From Congeria kusceri (taxonomy: Eukaryota; Mollusca; Bivalvia; Myida; Dreissenidae): 64,000 bases of DNA. A program made the translations under genes and the position numbers. Shown here piece after piece: positions 1 to 11,269 of this stretch. The DNA lies in contig CM051034.1 in assembly GCA_027627225.1 (NCBI GenBank), positions 6,068,858 to 6,132,857 on the forward strand. The letters are read 5' to 3'. Under the pieces are notes generated by a model. It saw only the letters and a program-made list of their open reading frames with translations, was not told where the DNA came from and ran no database searches. The first letter of the stretch is position 1, and each line of letters opens with the position of its first letter.

Positions 1-863
1 TTTCATGAAAACAACAGCAAAATGGATTTTGTGCAACATACTAGAGACTATTTTTCATCTGCTAACCTTGACCAAACTTAACTAGCGTGTGTAGTACCAT
101 AAGATCTCAGTATAAACCAAATAGTTTCCAGATCGGAACCCATTTTCATAAAAAATTGCATGTCCTTGATTTCTAAATGAATATTTATACAAACCTTATC
201 CAAACTTTCTGTGCATGCCCATCAGGTTTATTCATAAAAACTAGAAAAGTAAGCAGAAAATCTAATAATAAGTCTCTTAACTGTTAATTAACTAGTACAT
301 TAAGCTCAGTTTCAGGTTCATTAAATGTTCGTCTACGACTCTTACAAAAAATTCTTTCTGAAATCTGACTGTTTTTGAAATATGAATCTGAGTGAGACCT
401 GAAATTTGAATCCGTTTGCGGACATATATTTGCTCATATTGTAAACATTTTAATATTCGCTGGTAGGACAACTTTAATTGCTACAACTTAATGTCAGTTT
501 GATCAGTGATAGATCACTTACTATAAATATATCCTGTTATATCCATTAACATTGTAGAAAACACTCACAATGCATGGAACTGTATGGTGAACAATTATGT
601 ATGAACTTGCTATCAGATTGTCATGTGTACTGTTTTTATGTGAGAATTTCGTGTCGGCATCGGTTACTTTGAAATCATCAATTATCATTTGGAACGAACA
701 CATATCGCGGTCATTTGTTACACATCTCACGCAATTAACCCATGACGTGTTGAAAGGCAAAAGGTACTAACTCCCATTGAAATCAATAGCAGTAAGTGCT
801 TTCTGGTTTCAACCCTCGCATTTTTATTGGTACAATTGTTGTGTTTAGAAAATGTGTGCCATT
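1..863. other. Non-coding AT-rich sequence, probably intron of the GPCR gene
   Basis: I see no exon-like frame with splice signals on either strand here. A degenerate hairpin-type repeat near 759-822 ('ggtactaactcccattgaaa' followed by 'caatagcagtaagtg') is related to the cleaner hairpin at 18370-18432. The short open frame at 521-760 has no recognisable content. The stretch is probably intron, because the GPCR exon at 2584 needs upstream exons that are not visible in the window. Confidence 0.4.
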
Positions 864-1137
864 ATGCACCTATCAATATTTTCCCCCGGGGGGGGGGGAG
901 CGGCGGGCAAACCCAGGGGAATTAGACTTATGGTACTTTGGGGGGTCTAATTTCCCACCCTAGAGCCAAGCATTTTCATCTAAATCCCCTCAATGGGGGA
1001 TGCTTAATTGGTGTATCAAATGGTCCGGGGGCCAATATAAACAGGATCTAAAATCCGAAAAAAAGTATATTTCCCGAGACCCGGAATCATTCGACGTGTC
1101 AAATTCCCGCCATGGGGGAAAATATTGATAGGTGCAT
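864..1137. repeat. MITE with TIR 'atgcacctatcaatatttt'
   Basis: The element starts with 'atgcacctatcaatatttt' followed by a C-run and ends with the mirror, a G-run followed by 'aaaatattgataggtgcat'. This gives inverted termini of about 24 bp. The core carries 'cccaccctagagccaagca', which recurs in copies near 30.2, 33.5 and 45.2 kb. It has no coding capacity and fits a non-autonomous DNA transposon; the superfamily is not assigned. Confidence 0.75.
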
Positions 1138-1214
1138 TACTGTATGTCAGCAAATGGAAATCGTATTTAGTTTAAACGTACTTAATTTTCTTTGATTGGG
1201 TCGTAAGTCGGATG

Positions 1215-1365
1215 CTTATTGAAACACTTTCTGGTCCGTTTCCATGGTAGAACCAATATTTTGTGTCTTTTGAGAAAGATCATTCGAACGCTTCGCGAGT
1301 AGGGATCGAACCCACGATCTTCGATCGCAAGGCGGACACCACTTTTGTTACATCACTGCGTGTTT
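1215..1365 (-). repeat. tRNA-derived SINE, diverged minus-strand copy
   Basis: The end of this block contains 'gggatcgaacccacgatctt' and 'gcaaggcggacaccact'. On the minus strand these read as a tRNA-like head with a B-box-like GGTTCGATCCC. The body contains 'tggtagaaccaatattttgtgtct', matching in order the body of the SINEs at 52797 and 59425 ('ggtaggaccagtacttggtgtct'). It is more diverged than those copies. Confidence 0.6.
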
Positions 1366-1449
1366 TAGATACACAATATATCAATTTGTAATGTTTTATT
1401 ACATTACATTATTTCTTGTTATACTACTTTCTAAACCAAAATACCTTCA

Positions 1450-1690
1450 AATATCGTGGGAAAACGGGGCTTAATGCATGTGCATAAAGTATCTGTGCAG
1501 TCCGCACAGGCTAATCCAGGACGACACTTTCCGCTTACAGTGGATTTGTGTTTAGAAGAGACTTCCTTGAAACAGAAAATACCATAAAAGCGGAAAGTGT
1601 CGTCCTGGATTAGCCTGGGCGGACTGCACAGGCTAATCCGGGGCGACACTTAACGCACATGCTTTAAGCCCGGTTTTGCCACGACACGCC
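1450..1690. repeat. MITE of the 'gtgtcgtcc' double-hairpin family, copy 1
   Basis: The outer ends are inverted: 'cgtgggaaaacggggcttaa' on the left and 'ttaagcccggttttgccacg' on the right. Inside are two hairpin modules containing 'ctgtgcagtccgcacaggct' and 'ggcggactgcacaggctaat', joined by 'gtttagaagagacttccttg'. Other copies lie near 6.1, 38.9, 46.4 and 61.3 kb. The open frame on the minus strand here is produced by the repeat. Confidence 0.8.
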
Positions 1691-2583
1691 TCAAATGGCC
1701 TTAACCGATTTCAACTTTAGAACCCATTGATTGGCCAAGATTCTTTGTGACGGTCAGAAAACCTCTTGAAGGTTTTTTTAGGGAACAAATTACCACATTT
1801 TCCACCAGATACCAAATAAATAAACATACAAATGGATTTCCCATCGGGATTTACTTCTGGACACGCACTTTCCTTGGAAAACGGAGCTGGATAGTCTTTC
1901 TGAATGCAAGCCTAGAAATACAGAAGCCCTAAACTGGGAAAACAATTTCCTGAGACGATATCCGTGCTAAAAGCGGTCATCATCTGAAAGCAAAAGTCCT
2001 TCTTATTCACGAACGCGTCCATTGATTCGAATTGTCGCAAAGTCTGAATGTAAATTAGTTATACAAGGAATGTACTTTGCTGTTGTCTTTTGTTGCGAAT
2101 GAGTGCATTTAGGTCACCTGAAGGTCACTGTGACATGAAAGGCTGTTGTCAAGACGAGGCTCTCGTTTCCAATCACTATTTAAATTGAAATATTTTTAAA
2201 GCGACATTTTCCTTCATATTTACCGAATTCTGAAATATACGTGTTATAAGCAAATTAAATTGAAACGATCATGATTGCATATACGAATATGGAGTCCAAA
2301 TTATCATTGCACCATGTGATCTGACCATGGTCACATGAAAGTTGGTGGTAGCAGGGATTTGATTTAAGGTACGCACGGAACCAGCCAATTCTCTGTGTTT
2401 AGGTTGAATTTTAAAGCATTATCTTCATTTTGTCTGGGTTTATTCTAGTATGGTTTTGCGCAAACATATTATTCATATGTAACCTAGGCGTGTTTTTTGC
2501 GCGTCATCGTTTCGAACATATGCTGAACAAAACCGTAAAAAATTGGCTTCATATTAATTATTATATTTGCATGTATTTTACAG
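1691..2583. other. Intron sequence upstream of the GPCR exon
   Basis: No coding signal was found. The 3' end is an acceptor: a T-rich tract and 'gtattttacag' run directly into the exon at 2584. A TM1-TM5 coding exon would be expected upstream, and none is visible back to position 1. Confidence 0.5.
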
Positions 2584-2804
2584 CGAAATAACGCCGTTTC
2601 CCAAATACTCAGGACGTCAAAGTATCTGGCGGCGATAACGATGGGGTTTTTCGTTGCCGTAACGCCATGGACGTTATGTACGTTGGTGGTGGCGGTGAGT
2701 GACGTCACTTTAAACGAGGAGCTGGACTTCGTAGTGACCTGGGTTGCCATTAGCAACAGCTTCTGGAATGTCGTCATCTATTGCGTCATGAATAGGAAAT
2801 TCAG
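2584..2804 (+). CDS. Class A GPCR, penultimate coding exon (TM6-TM7-helix 8)
   Basis: Acceptor 'tttacag' at 2577-2583 and donor AG|GTGCTT at 2805 bound 221 nt, read from phase 0 to phase 2. The exon encodes a basic intracellular end (ILRTSKYLAAITMG), TM6 (GFFVAVTPWTLCTLVV), a short extracellular loop (SDVTLNEELD) and TM7 (WVAISNSFWNVVIYCVMN), followed by NRKFR, the start of helix 8. Position and sequence match the TM6-TM7 block of rhodopsin-family receptors. The CWxP position reads AVTP, so the toggle Trp is Val. NPxxY reads NVVIY, so the Pro is Val. A ligand class cannot be assigned from this fragment. Its partner exon is at 9193. Confidence 0.85.
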
Positions 2805-2828
2805 GTGCTTGCATAACTGTAGTTTTAT

Positions 2829-3125
2829 TTTGCACCCACAAAGTGGGAGGCATTAAGCATTGCACTTGTTCGTCCGTCCGTACGTACTTCCCGAAATTTT
2901 GTGGACTCCTCTTTAACTGACTGGCTGATTTCGCTCAAACTTCAACAGCTGCAGAACCTTAATGTGTACATAATCGTAAAGACAGGAATTATGGCTGCGA
3001 CCATATTTGGCAGAATTATGTCCCTTTGTCATTTTTTCCACTATATAATAGATTCTTCGCGATTTTTTTCGGCGTAGCTGTCTAAGATCACGTTTGACCT
3101 AGATCTCTTGCAATAATTATGCAGC
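2829..3125 (+). repeat. Dispersed repeat starting 'ttgcacccacaaagtgggag'
   Basis: This block starts just after the GPCR donor and contains 'cgtccgtccgtacgtacttc', 'cttcaacagctgcagaacct' and 'ggcagaattatgtccctttg'. Similar blocks occur at 4495-4870 (partly duplicated) and, inverted, at 29172-29420. No open frame is conserved between copies, so it is non-coding. Confidence 0.6.
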
Positions 3126-4494
3126 GGGAAAATTGAATAGAATTGGGCAAATTTTCTAATTTTAGTGAATGCAAACTTAAAACAATGCTTTAACGTATAC
3201 CAATAACTGTTGCATACTTTTGGGGATTAAAATGTACATCATTGTTTGCATAAGCGGTTAAAATAAAGTTATAAACATATCTTCGACATCCACTCTAGAA
3301 CTGAACATAATTATGAACAATTGTACTCATTGTATGTCATGATAAGAATGTTATATTCATTCGCATAATGAAATAACTATATTGTTTAGCCTACGTAATC
3401 GACGCGCTCTGTAAAAAGCAATTACAATGCTACAATTCACGGGGACGACAGTTGGTCACAGTGTACAATGTTGCCTGTTGAGCTCGCGTCACGTCTGCCT
3501 GTCAATAGTGACATGCACAATATATAAAGTGGTAAATTTCGGGTATTTTTCTGATAAATAAGCAAAAAAAAAAAATTTGCAAATTTGATTGAGCTTATAT
3601 TTCCTATTATTTTATCATTGTGTAAAAATATTATTCTACGCGGTAACCGTCTTGGGTCCCCGTGAATTAATTCTAGCGAGCACAACACACTTCAGCAGGA
3701 GAATCATTCTAAAAATAACGCGCGGTAAAGCTGTGTTCATATACACGCATCAATTAGCGTCCGTAGAATCATACACCCGAGAATTTCAATAAATGGGGAA
3801 TGTATAAACTTACTGTGCATGTTAATTTATATTTGAATTGTGGTTGCGTTTTATTAAGAATTATTTATTGCATCTTTCTATCAGCTTCTTCAGTAGATGT
3901 TATTCAATCTATAAAAATGTTAAACCTCTTTCTATAGGTAAAATGTGGTGAAAGAAGTCTCGTAATACGTCGAAATGTTATTCATGTTACTTTAACTTCA
4001 TTTGCGTAGCAGGAGTACACTATGTGCAATACTTATGATAAATATAGTATATTATTTAACATCACTATGTACACTGGACTGAGATAAATAACAATTTTCA
4101 TTCATTCCCGCTATTCTGACAATGTTAATTTGTTAAATTTGCCTGACAAATTTATGTATCAATTATGTTTAGGTAAATTACTACTATTTAGGTTATTCAT
4201 GTATCACTGGTGAAAACATGGGGCGGTATATTCATGGTGGGTTTATTCACGGTACAGATATTAATAATGATTGAGTTTATCTGAAATTAATTTTGGGGCC
4301 GATACGCTTATTATGTCCGAAAAATCTAGTGTCCGAGAAGACTGCTTGGTAGGGACCGAAAAATTTGGGGTCCGAGAAGTCACGTAACCGATCATTTTGG
4401 TCCTCTTGTATTATATTTAGGGCAAAAAATGACATCTTAATATTCATTTCAACGCCGATTGTCTTTTTTAAAGACATTTCTTGTTTTCACTCAA

Positions 4495-4870
4495 CTCCTC
4501 TTTAACTGCTGGCGGACTTCGCCAAAACGTTCACAGCTGAAGAACCTGAACGTGTAGGTGATCCTAATGGAAGGAATTTTCGAAGCGACCAATTTTGGCA
4601 GAATTATGGCCCTTTGTCATTTTTCCAGTATATAATATATACTTCCCGAAATCTTGTGGACACTACTCTGCTTGGCGTATTTCGCTCAAGCTTTCACAGC
4701 TGAAGAACCTAAACGTGTAGGTGATCGTAAAGGAAGGAATTCTGGCTGCGACCAATTTTGGCAGAATTATGGCCTTTTGTCATTTGTTCCACGTCGTTGT
4801 CTGTGTCCAAACATGTGTCGTGGGGGCATCCATGTCTTTTACACATCTAGTTTTCAACTGCTTTATAGTA
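4495..4870 (+). repeat. Dispersed repeat, two partial tandem copies
   Basis: Two successive blocks share 'ttcacagctgaagaacct', 'gtgtaggtgatc' and 'ggcagaattatggcc'. They match the family at 2829 and, inverted, at 29172. The 3' end 'gggggcatccatgtctttta' matches the inverted start of the copy near 29190. The two overlapping open frames here are repeat-derived. Confidence 0.6.
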
Positions 4871-5007
4871 AAGTTAATTTATACCCTGCACAATCATGAT
4901 TAAAATACAACATGAATATATAATATTACTAAAATACAGTTTAGACTATTATGGTTGAGTATATAACGTCAAAATTATGCAAAGATATTATATAAATATG
5001 TTGTTAA

Positions 5008-5412
5008 AGTGTGTATGTACGATCTTTCATATAAATTATTTTCAAAATAAGCAGGTAAAAGTGACAATTAAACTTCAAAGCAAACAGAAAAATGTAAAAA
5101 TGACGAAGAAAAAACTTCCGTCAATATGAAATATGTTAATCATCTAGTACTAGTGTCAACTTTTGCATGGTTTATTAGTGCTGTGTAACCTAAACCAACT
5201 GTCAAGTCAACGTATATATTGATGCATGCATTTGAGTTTTGGCTTGTACAGTCAAAAACTATTTGGTGATTAAAAACTAGCTTATTGTGCGTTTAAAAGT
5301 AATGGTATTCTTAACTTTTATTCCATTTTAAATAGAAATATATGTTAATTAACTTTATTTTGTAGATTTAATTTATACCACTATATCTGTTGTGAGATCG
5401 TCCATACACACT
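5008..5412. mobile_element. MITE with TIR 'agtgtgtatgtacgatct', TTAA-type target
   Basis: The left end is TTAA followed by AGTGTGTATGTACGATCT. The right end is AGATCGTCCATACACACT-type, followed by TTCA, a target duplication with one mismatch. It is an inverted copy of the element at 13553-13976, whose flanks are perfect TTAA. TTAA targets are typical of piggyBac-type transposases, so this is probably a non-autonomous piggyBac-like element. Confidence 0.7.
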
Positions 5413-5461
5413 TTCAACTTGTATGCTAAGTATCTAACTCTCACAGTGGTCTGCTCTGCTA

Positions 5462-5546
5462 CTCCCCTGCTACACTATATTAATATCAATGCAGCAAAGT
5501 AGGGGATACTTTGCTGCATTGATATCAATATAGTGTAGCAGGGGAG
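5462..5546. repeat. Near-perfect 40-bp palindrome
   Basis: Arms at 5462-5501 and 5507-5546 are complementary with one mismatch, around a 5-base loop 'gggga'. The arm begins 'ctcccctgctacactatatt'. On either strand this would form a very stable hairpin. It may be a minimal foldback element or hairpin RNA source. Confidence 0.8.
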
Positions 5547-6097
5547 AACACTCGGAGAAGTTTATCAAAATGTATCAAACTTCAGAAAGTAGGGTCGCTT
5601 TTAAACTTTTGTTTACATTTTGTTTACAGTAAATGCTAGTCGTTTTTACTATACAAACGTTAGATCTATGTGTATGAATTACTTTGACTTTATATACACG
5701 ATAAAATATCCCCAAACTATATTATATGTTTACTATCCGTTTATGTAAATGTATTAGGATTTTTGAAGGGTGATGTCGCTTTAATAGTTGGTTTGTTAAA
5801 ATTATGGATGAATGTATTTGTTTCCCTAAAATGTATTAATTCAAACGGAATTTAAAAGTGAATTATTATTTGGTACTATGCTTAGCGATATATTGTTCTG
5901 CTATAGTGCGCACATGTGTGCTAGAAACGTTGCGCAAATATAAAATAAATATACCGTTATACAGAGATAGTCTTTATTGGGAATAAAGGCAATCCACCAT
6001 GATTCGAATATACACCAAACAAAGAAATATATCACCGCTTAATGATAAAGCATAAAGTTTCAGAAAATACATGTGAATATATCAGTAAACACCATAT

Positions 6098-6235
6098 TTG
6101 TGGCGTGTCGTGGGAAACCCGAGCTTACTGCATGAGCGTAAAGTGTCGTCCCTGATTAGTCTGTGCAGTCTGCACAAGCTAATCCGGGACTGCACTTTCT
6201 GCCTACAGTGGATTTATGTTTAGAAGAGAATTTGG
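6098..6235. repeat. 'gtgtcgtcc' family MITE, left half only
   Basis: The left terminus 'gtggcgtgtcgtgggaaacc' and first hairpin are present. The copy stops after 'gtttagaagagaa' and runs directly into a different element that begins 'ggagttctgatgcgtagaaa'. The right half is missing. Confidence 0.7.
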
Positions 6236-6345
6236 AGTTCTGATGCGTAGAAATTAAACCACGAGGGCGTTAGCCCGATTTATTTAATAACCACGCATCA
6301 GAACGACAAATAGTTGTTTATTGGCAGATAAACAACGATAATGCG
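6236..6345. repeat. Foldback element 'ttctgatgca...tgcatcagaac'
   Basis: The arms 'gttctgatgcgt' and 'acgcatcagaac' flank 'aaaccacgagggcgttagcc'. The distal part 'gttgtttattggcagataaa' is shared with the copy at 53925-54065. The perfect-armed relative is at 40874-41083. Confidence 0.6.
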
Positions 6346-6635
6346 CATATTATTGCGATTCTAACACGATTTGACTACTATTTTTGCAATTGCAATAAGA
6401 ACTATATTTTACTTCGCTCCGCTCAGAATATGGACTAATTTTTGCGTTGTTTATTGGGTAGTTTAACAACGATAATTTTGTTCTTTTTCTATTGAGAAAT
6501 TAGCTAGTATTGTGTTAAAATAAAAGTTATTCTTAGATGCATACGAAATAAGTCAGTACATGTGTTCTCAATAAATACTTTGTCGGATGAGAACCACGAT
6601 GTTCTAACTTGATGTGTGGGTCGAAAGGAGATATT

Positions 6636-7640
6636 TATACCCCCACGAACGTAGTTTAAGGGGGGAGGGGGGGGTATATAGGAGTGAGCTTGTCGGTCCG
6701 TCGGTCTGTCGGTCTGTTGGTTTTTGGTTTCCGGATTATAACTCAAGAAAGGCTTCACATATTCAAACAATTTTTGGTACACATGTGTAACATCATAGAA
6801 TACAGGTCAAGTTCGATGTTGGTTACAAATCATTAAATTTTGACAGAGTTATGGCCCCTTTTTGACTTAAAATTCCCTAAAAACATGGTTTCCGGATGAT
6901 AACTCAAGAAAGGCTTGACACATTCAAATAATTTATGGTACACATGTGTAACATCATAGAATACAGGACAAGTTCGATGTCGGTTACAAACCACTAAATT
7001 TTGACAGAGTTATGGCCCCTTTTCGACTTAAAATTCCCTAAAAACATGATTTTTGGATGATAACTCAAGAATGGCTTGACATATTCAAAACATTCTTGGT
7101 ATAGACGTGTGTAGCATCGTAAAAAACGGGTCAAGTTCGACTTTGGTTACAAACCACTAAATTTTGACAGAGTTATGGCCCTTTATTTGACTTAAATTCC
7201 CTAAAAACATGGTTTCCTGACGATAACTCAACAATGGCTTTACATGTTTAAATAATTTATGGTACACATGTGTAGCATCATTAAATACAGGTCAAGTTCG
7301 ACTTTGGTTACAAACCACTAAATTTTGACTCAGTTATACCCCCTTTTTGACTTAAATTCCCGAAAAACATGGATAATAAGTCATGAAAGGCTTCACATAT
7401 TTAACTTATTTTGGTACATAGGTGTAACATCATAACTACGGATCAAGTTCAACTTAGGTTACTAACCACTAAATGTTGACAGAGTTATGGCTCCTATTGA
7501 AATCACATTTTTCCAAATACACTGTTGACCATTCACAAATTAAAGCATTCTTTCTGTCCATTTCTTTCGAATGGATGCCATAGTTGTATGACAAGGCTAT
7601 ATTGTGGGGGTATATCCGTCACTCATGTGACAATTCTAGT
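6636..7640 (+). repeat. Tandem-repeat element, ~165-bp units, ~5 copies
   Basis: It begins 'tatacccccacgaacgtagt' and ends near 'gggggtatatccgtcactca'. Between them are about five units containing 'ggatgataactcaagaaagg', 'ggtacacatgtgtaacatca' and 'ttttgacagagttatggccc'. A shorter copy at 54555 is split by an insertion. The units have no conserved open frame. Confidence 0.75.
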
Positions 7641-8039
7641 TATCTTACTGGATTCCTCTTTTCAAGCTCTTTCATATGGTATAACTTACAACGTTGTCGA
7701 AAAAATACAAATGCAGTTATAAGCATTTCTACAATGTTTTAACTCCGTTAAGCGCGTTATTTTTTATATCATGCCTGTTTTATGTGTTATATGTGTTCTA
7801 TGTAAAAATCCGTTTATAAACAAAAAAGTTATAAGCACCCAAAACTTCAAACTCAATTTTCTTAGAACAGTAGAAAGTACAGTTAGAACAACGTGGATCT
7901 CAGCCGACGACTAAGTACGAACTTTACTTATAAACAATTTTATTACCTACATTAATATATCAATGATAATTAAACGTTTTCAACTGTTTACCACTTTGTT
8001 GAAACAAGCTCCTCCCAGCAGTTTAAAGCCGTAGTCCTT

Positions 8040-8376
8040 AGAATATAATTCATCTTAAATTGGCATTAGTTCTAATGAGCGTTAATGACGTTTATTCGAC
8101 TGAAAACTACTTCTTATTTACCAAAGACATTTTATAATGTGTATGTTCGAAAACGCTTGGTACGAACGCAATATACACCAATGTACATGCTGATTTACTC
8201 CAGAGGCATCACCAGCTATCGCATACAGATAACTATACGATAACAAGTTACCAACACGTTATTATTTTACCTATTTCAATGCGTTTTTTGTGTGTATTTT
8301 GGTCGGTAAGATATCCATTAGAAACGATTTCTGCAAAGTTTTATTTTATTTACATATTGCTGGACTGCTGCTTTAA
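8040..8376 (+). repeat. Dispersed repeat shared with 60990-61296
   Basis: Collinear matches to 60990-61296 include 'ttactccagaggcatcacca', 'cattagaaacgatttctgc' and 'ctggactgctgcttta'. Both copies are in the same orientation. Type unknown; no termini were recognised. Confidence 0.6.
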
Positions 8377-8587
8377 TGGTTTTGTTTCGTTATGTTGCCT
8401 CATCATTATTCGAAGGGGGAGCCGAACATGGGCTGAACGTTACGCAATGAATGTAACTTTATGGTAACACTGACTGCTACTGATTGTTACAACTATTATA
8501 TTATGTTAGTTTTCATGGAAAACAAAACAATTACATGTTGTCTTTTATTTATTATTGTAAGTAGGTTACCCCCCCCCCCCCCCCGAT

Positions 8588-8706
8588 ATTTCGTAGTCAT
8601 TTGGGAATAGTCAAATTGTTTTCCTGAAGTAGAAGTTGAACATTTTCAAAAGTTCAAAAGTTGCCACCTCTACTTTAGGAAAACAATTTGACTGTTCCCA
8701 AATGCT
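8588..8706. repeat. Imperfect long hairpin
   Basis: 'tcatttgggaatagtcaaat' with 'tgttttcctgaagtagaa' pairs with 'tctactttaggaaaacaatt' and 'tgactgttcccaaatg'. The spacer contains a short direct repeat 'aaaagttcaaaagttg'. It resembles a small foldback element. Confidence 0.6.
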
Positions 8707-9192
8707 TTAATGAAATATCAGTAAAATGTCACGTCATCATTATGGCGTCATGGGTATTGGGTGGGGTAACACATAATATTTATCTTTTTGGCCTAAGCAG
8801 AATTTAATTGCGTCATTATTTTGAAGTATATATGAGCCACTTGTCGTTAAATGATGCGTTTTGAGGACCATTTCGACACACACATGTCATTTGAACTCTA
8901 TTTTGTTCGGATCTCGTCTTGTGATTACTGTCATATAAAAAGTTTCAACCATAAATAAAACTGCATTTATCTTAGTAAAACAAGAAATACATTGAAATAT
9001 TTTCACAAATAAAATTTATTGTCCACGACTTTCTACGACTTCTATGAATTTTCGTTTGAAACCAGAATTTTCTTTCGGAATCGGATGTATCAAGTTGTGT
9101 TTAATTACTCGGCTAGGCGTTAATTTCAAAACAAACGACAACTTAGAACGAAATGTCATTTGATATTTGTTCTTCTTTTTATTTGTCACTAG

Positions 9193-9430
9193 GCAAGCCG
9201 CGGTTTCACTCACGAATAAACGGAAACGAAGAGAAATATCGTTTCCAGAACGGATTCTGGGCTGTCGGATGGATTCGAATTCTATGAGCATAGACAACAA
9301 CCCAACGGCCCTGTGTGGGCCGTCACATTCCGTGCTGACTCCGAAGAATACACAGACTTCGTTAGGGGTGCCCGCGCATCCTGATGACAGCGAGCTACAC
9401 GATCTCGTTTCCTCTTCGGAAACTTCGTAA
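9193..9430 (+). CDS. Class A GPCR, terminal coding exon (C-terminal tail)
   Basis: The acceptor is 'tttgtcactag' at 9182-9192. The first base completes the Arg codon left by the exon ending at 2804, giving NRKF-R-QAAVSLTNKRKRREI. The tail is 78 further residues ending SELHDLVSSSETS and TAA at 9428-9430. It has a basic patch (KRKRR), one Cys about 33 residues past NRKFR, and Ser/Thr-rich stretches as expected for receptor phosphorylation. GC content is clearly higher than in the flanks. The matching phase 2 junction and the sense of the joined sequence are the main evidence. A possible polyadenylation signal AATAAA lies at 9741. Confidence 0.8.
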
Positions 9431-11269
9431 CAACAAACGTAATTTTTTTCGACACAATCGAGGTAGTCTTGTGAAAAAAAGAAAAAAAGTTCAGAAATTA
9501 GCTAAGGGAACGATATTTTTACAAAATCTAGTTACAAATAATTTATTGTACAAAAGGGGGTCAGTTATTAAATACATGTTTGCGCATGGTGAAAATTGTT
9601 GATCAACGTAATAGATACATACAGTATATATGAAAGTATGTATGAAAAAAATACGCGAAATGAATTGAGCGAATCATAATTTAACAGGCCGTATTTGCAA
9701 AACATGTACTCGTTAATTTAAAAAAGGGGGTCAGCTATTAAATAAATTCTTATGGCGGATTTTGTCGTTTCTTTACAAACATCGATGCCTTCTTGTTAGA
9801 AAGAAAAACATATTCGAAAAGTTTGTTAAGAAAAGGGATGAGCTATGAAATATATATGAAGTATTTTGTCGACTCTATACTTTGATTTGCTGTTTCAGGT
9901 GCAAAATCATTTTGTTTCATTCGAAAACGTTTGCACTTCGAAACTTTTTTTTATGGCAGCCGCAATAGGCAAGAGTTGTTTTTTTTAGTTTCTCTGACAT
10001 TTTTGGAAAAAAAATGTCCAGTTCGAGGCGGAAATAAAATTAAAAAAAAATCAATAACAAAGCAGCAACGTTCTACTGCGTTTTTAAATTATAAATGTGA
10101 GCTGAAAACTCTCTTTTAATATCCGCAAGTAATGCGGCATATGTGGAAATAAACAATTTTTATCTCTATCGTTTTATTATTTTACAACATTGGGTGTGTT
10201 CTAATTGCATTTTGTTTGGTTAACACTTAAATAATTAATAACAAATTCGACCGGCGGATCCGAGAAACTAAACATCAACAAACTCTGTCATTACCGCGGA
10301 TTTCGATTCAGAAATGCATGGACTCTACCTGCAAATAAAAGAATTCTTTATTATAACATTTAATTGCTGACGGCATGCACAACGAATATTAAACTGAACA
10401 TAAGATGGACATAAAACATCAAACGAGAGTGTGATATTGTCAGATACGTTGCGTGTTTATAAATTTTACTTTTGCGTATTTGCGCACGCCATCCCGCTAA
10501 TTACGCACATAGACCATGTCATTATATTAATTAACTGAAATTATATAATTATATATCTATCAGCGTGTACTCTGTTACGAAAGAAAGAAAATATAGCCTT
10601 TATATTTTTCAGGCATATGTGTCTAGTCATATATTAATGGGGCATATCGACGGTAGATCTACGTATTGTAAATTTGTAAAATTTAAAAAAAAATAATTAA
10701 GCATTGGTAAATAAAAAGTTGACTCGTGATTTTCTAACAGATACAGTGTTCAGCGATGACATATTCCCGTGCGCGGGAAAATTTGTAGTAGTACTAAAAT
10801 CGATATGAATGAATTGTGCATGATGTACTGTTACGCGCATGCGCGCCATTGATAACGTCGCATAGCGTATGGAAGCGCGCGATTTTGTAGGTGTGAGTTC
10901 GAATCCTACTGCATAGGGAAATTTTTGTTTTAATAAGTGCCTATATTAAGGCAAATTACCGTCGATATGTATGTTTAAAAGAAGCAGTTAATTGTTCATA
11001 ACAATTATATGTATGTTTTTATGTCATCTTCGTTAATAAATTATATGTATTATACGTCGCATTCGTTAAATAAACTATATGTCTGTAAAAACGACTTAGG
11101 AGCCATACGAAGGAATGACAGTAGACAGCGCTTTAACCAACTGCGCTATCGTGCTTGCTAAGGAGTCGTTTCTAAATTACGGTTATACAAAATGCTCAAA
11201 ATTCTTACGTCAAATATAAACAGGAAAAGGGCCAAACAAACACAACCCATATTATAAATTGATTTTTAT
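9431..11269. other. 3' untranslated/intergenic, AT-rich
   Basis: No gene was found. AATAAA-like signals occur at 9741 and about 10026. Two short tRNA-like fragments are present: 'gtgagttcgaatcctactgc' (B-box-like) near 10890 and 'gctttaaccaactgcgctat' (inverted A-box-like) near 11130. Neither folds into a tRNA by eye. Confidence 0.4.

Larger units (their letters stand above)
2805..9192 (+). other. Intron between the last two GPCR exons, repeat-rich
   Basis: This 6.4 kb interval runs from donor GTGCTT to acceptor 'atttgtcactag'. Exon phases on the two sides (2 and 2) match. Inside are dispersed repeats, a TTAA-flanked MITE, a near-perfect palindrome, a 'gtgtcgtcc' MITE fragment, a foldback element and a roughly 1 kb tandem-repeat element, listed separately. 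No further coding exon was found between them; 3130-4490 holds nothing I recognise. Confidence 0.7.

Noticed and set aside
9931..10119. Further GPCR or downstream coding frame
   Set aside because: Lies after the receptor stop codon in A-rich sequence; Lys/Phe-rich translation without features.
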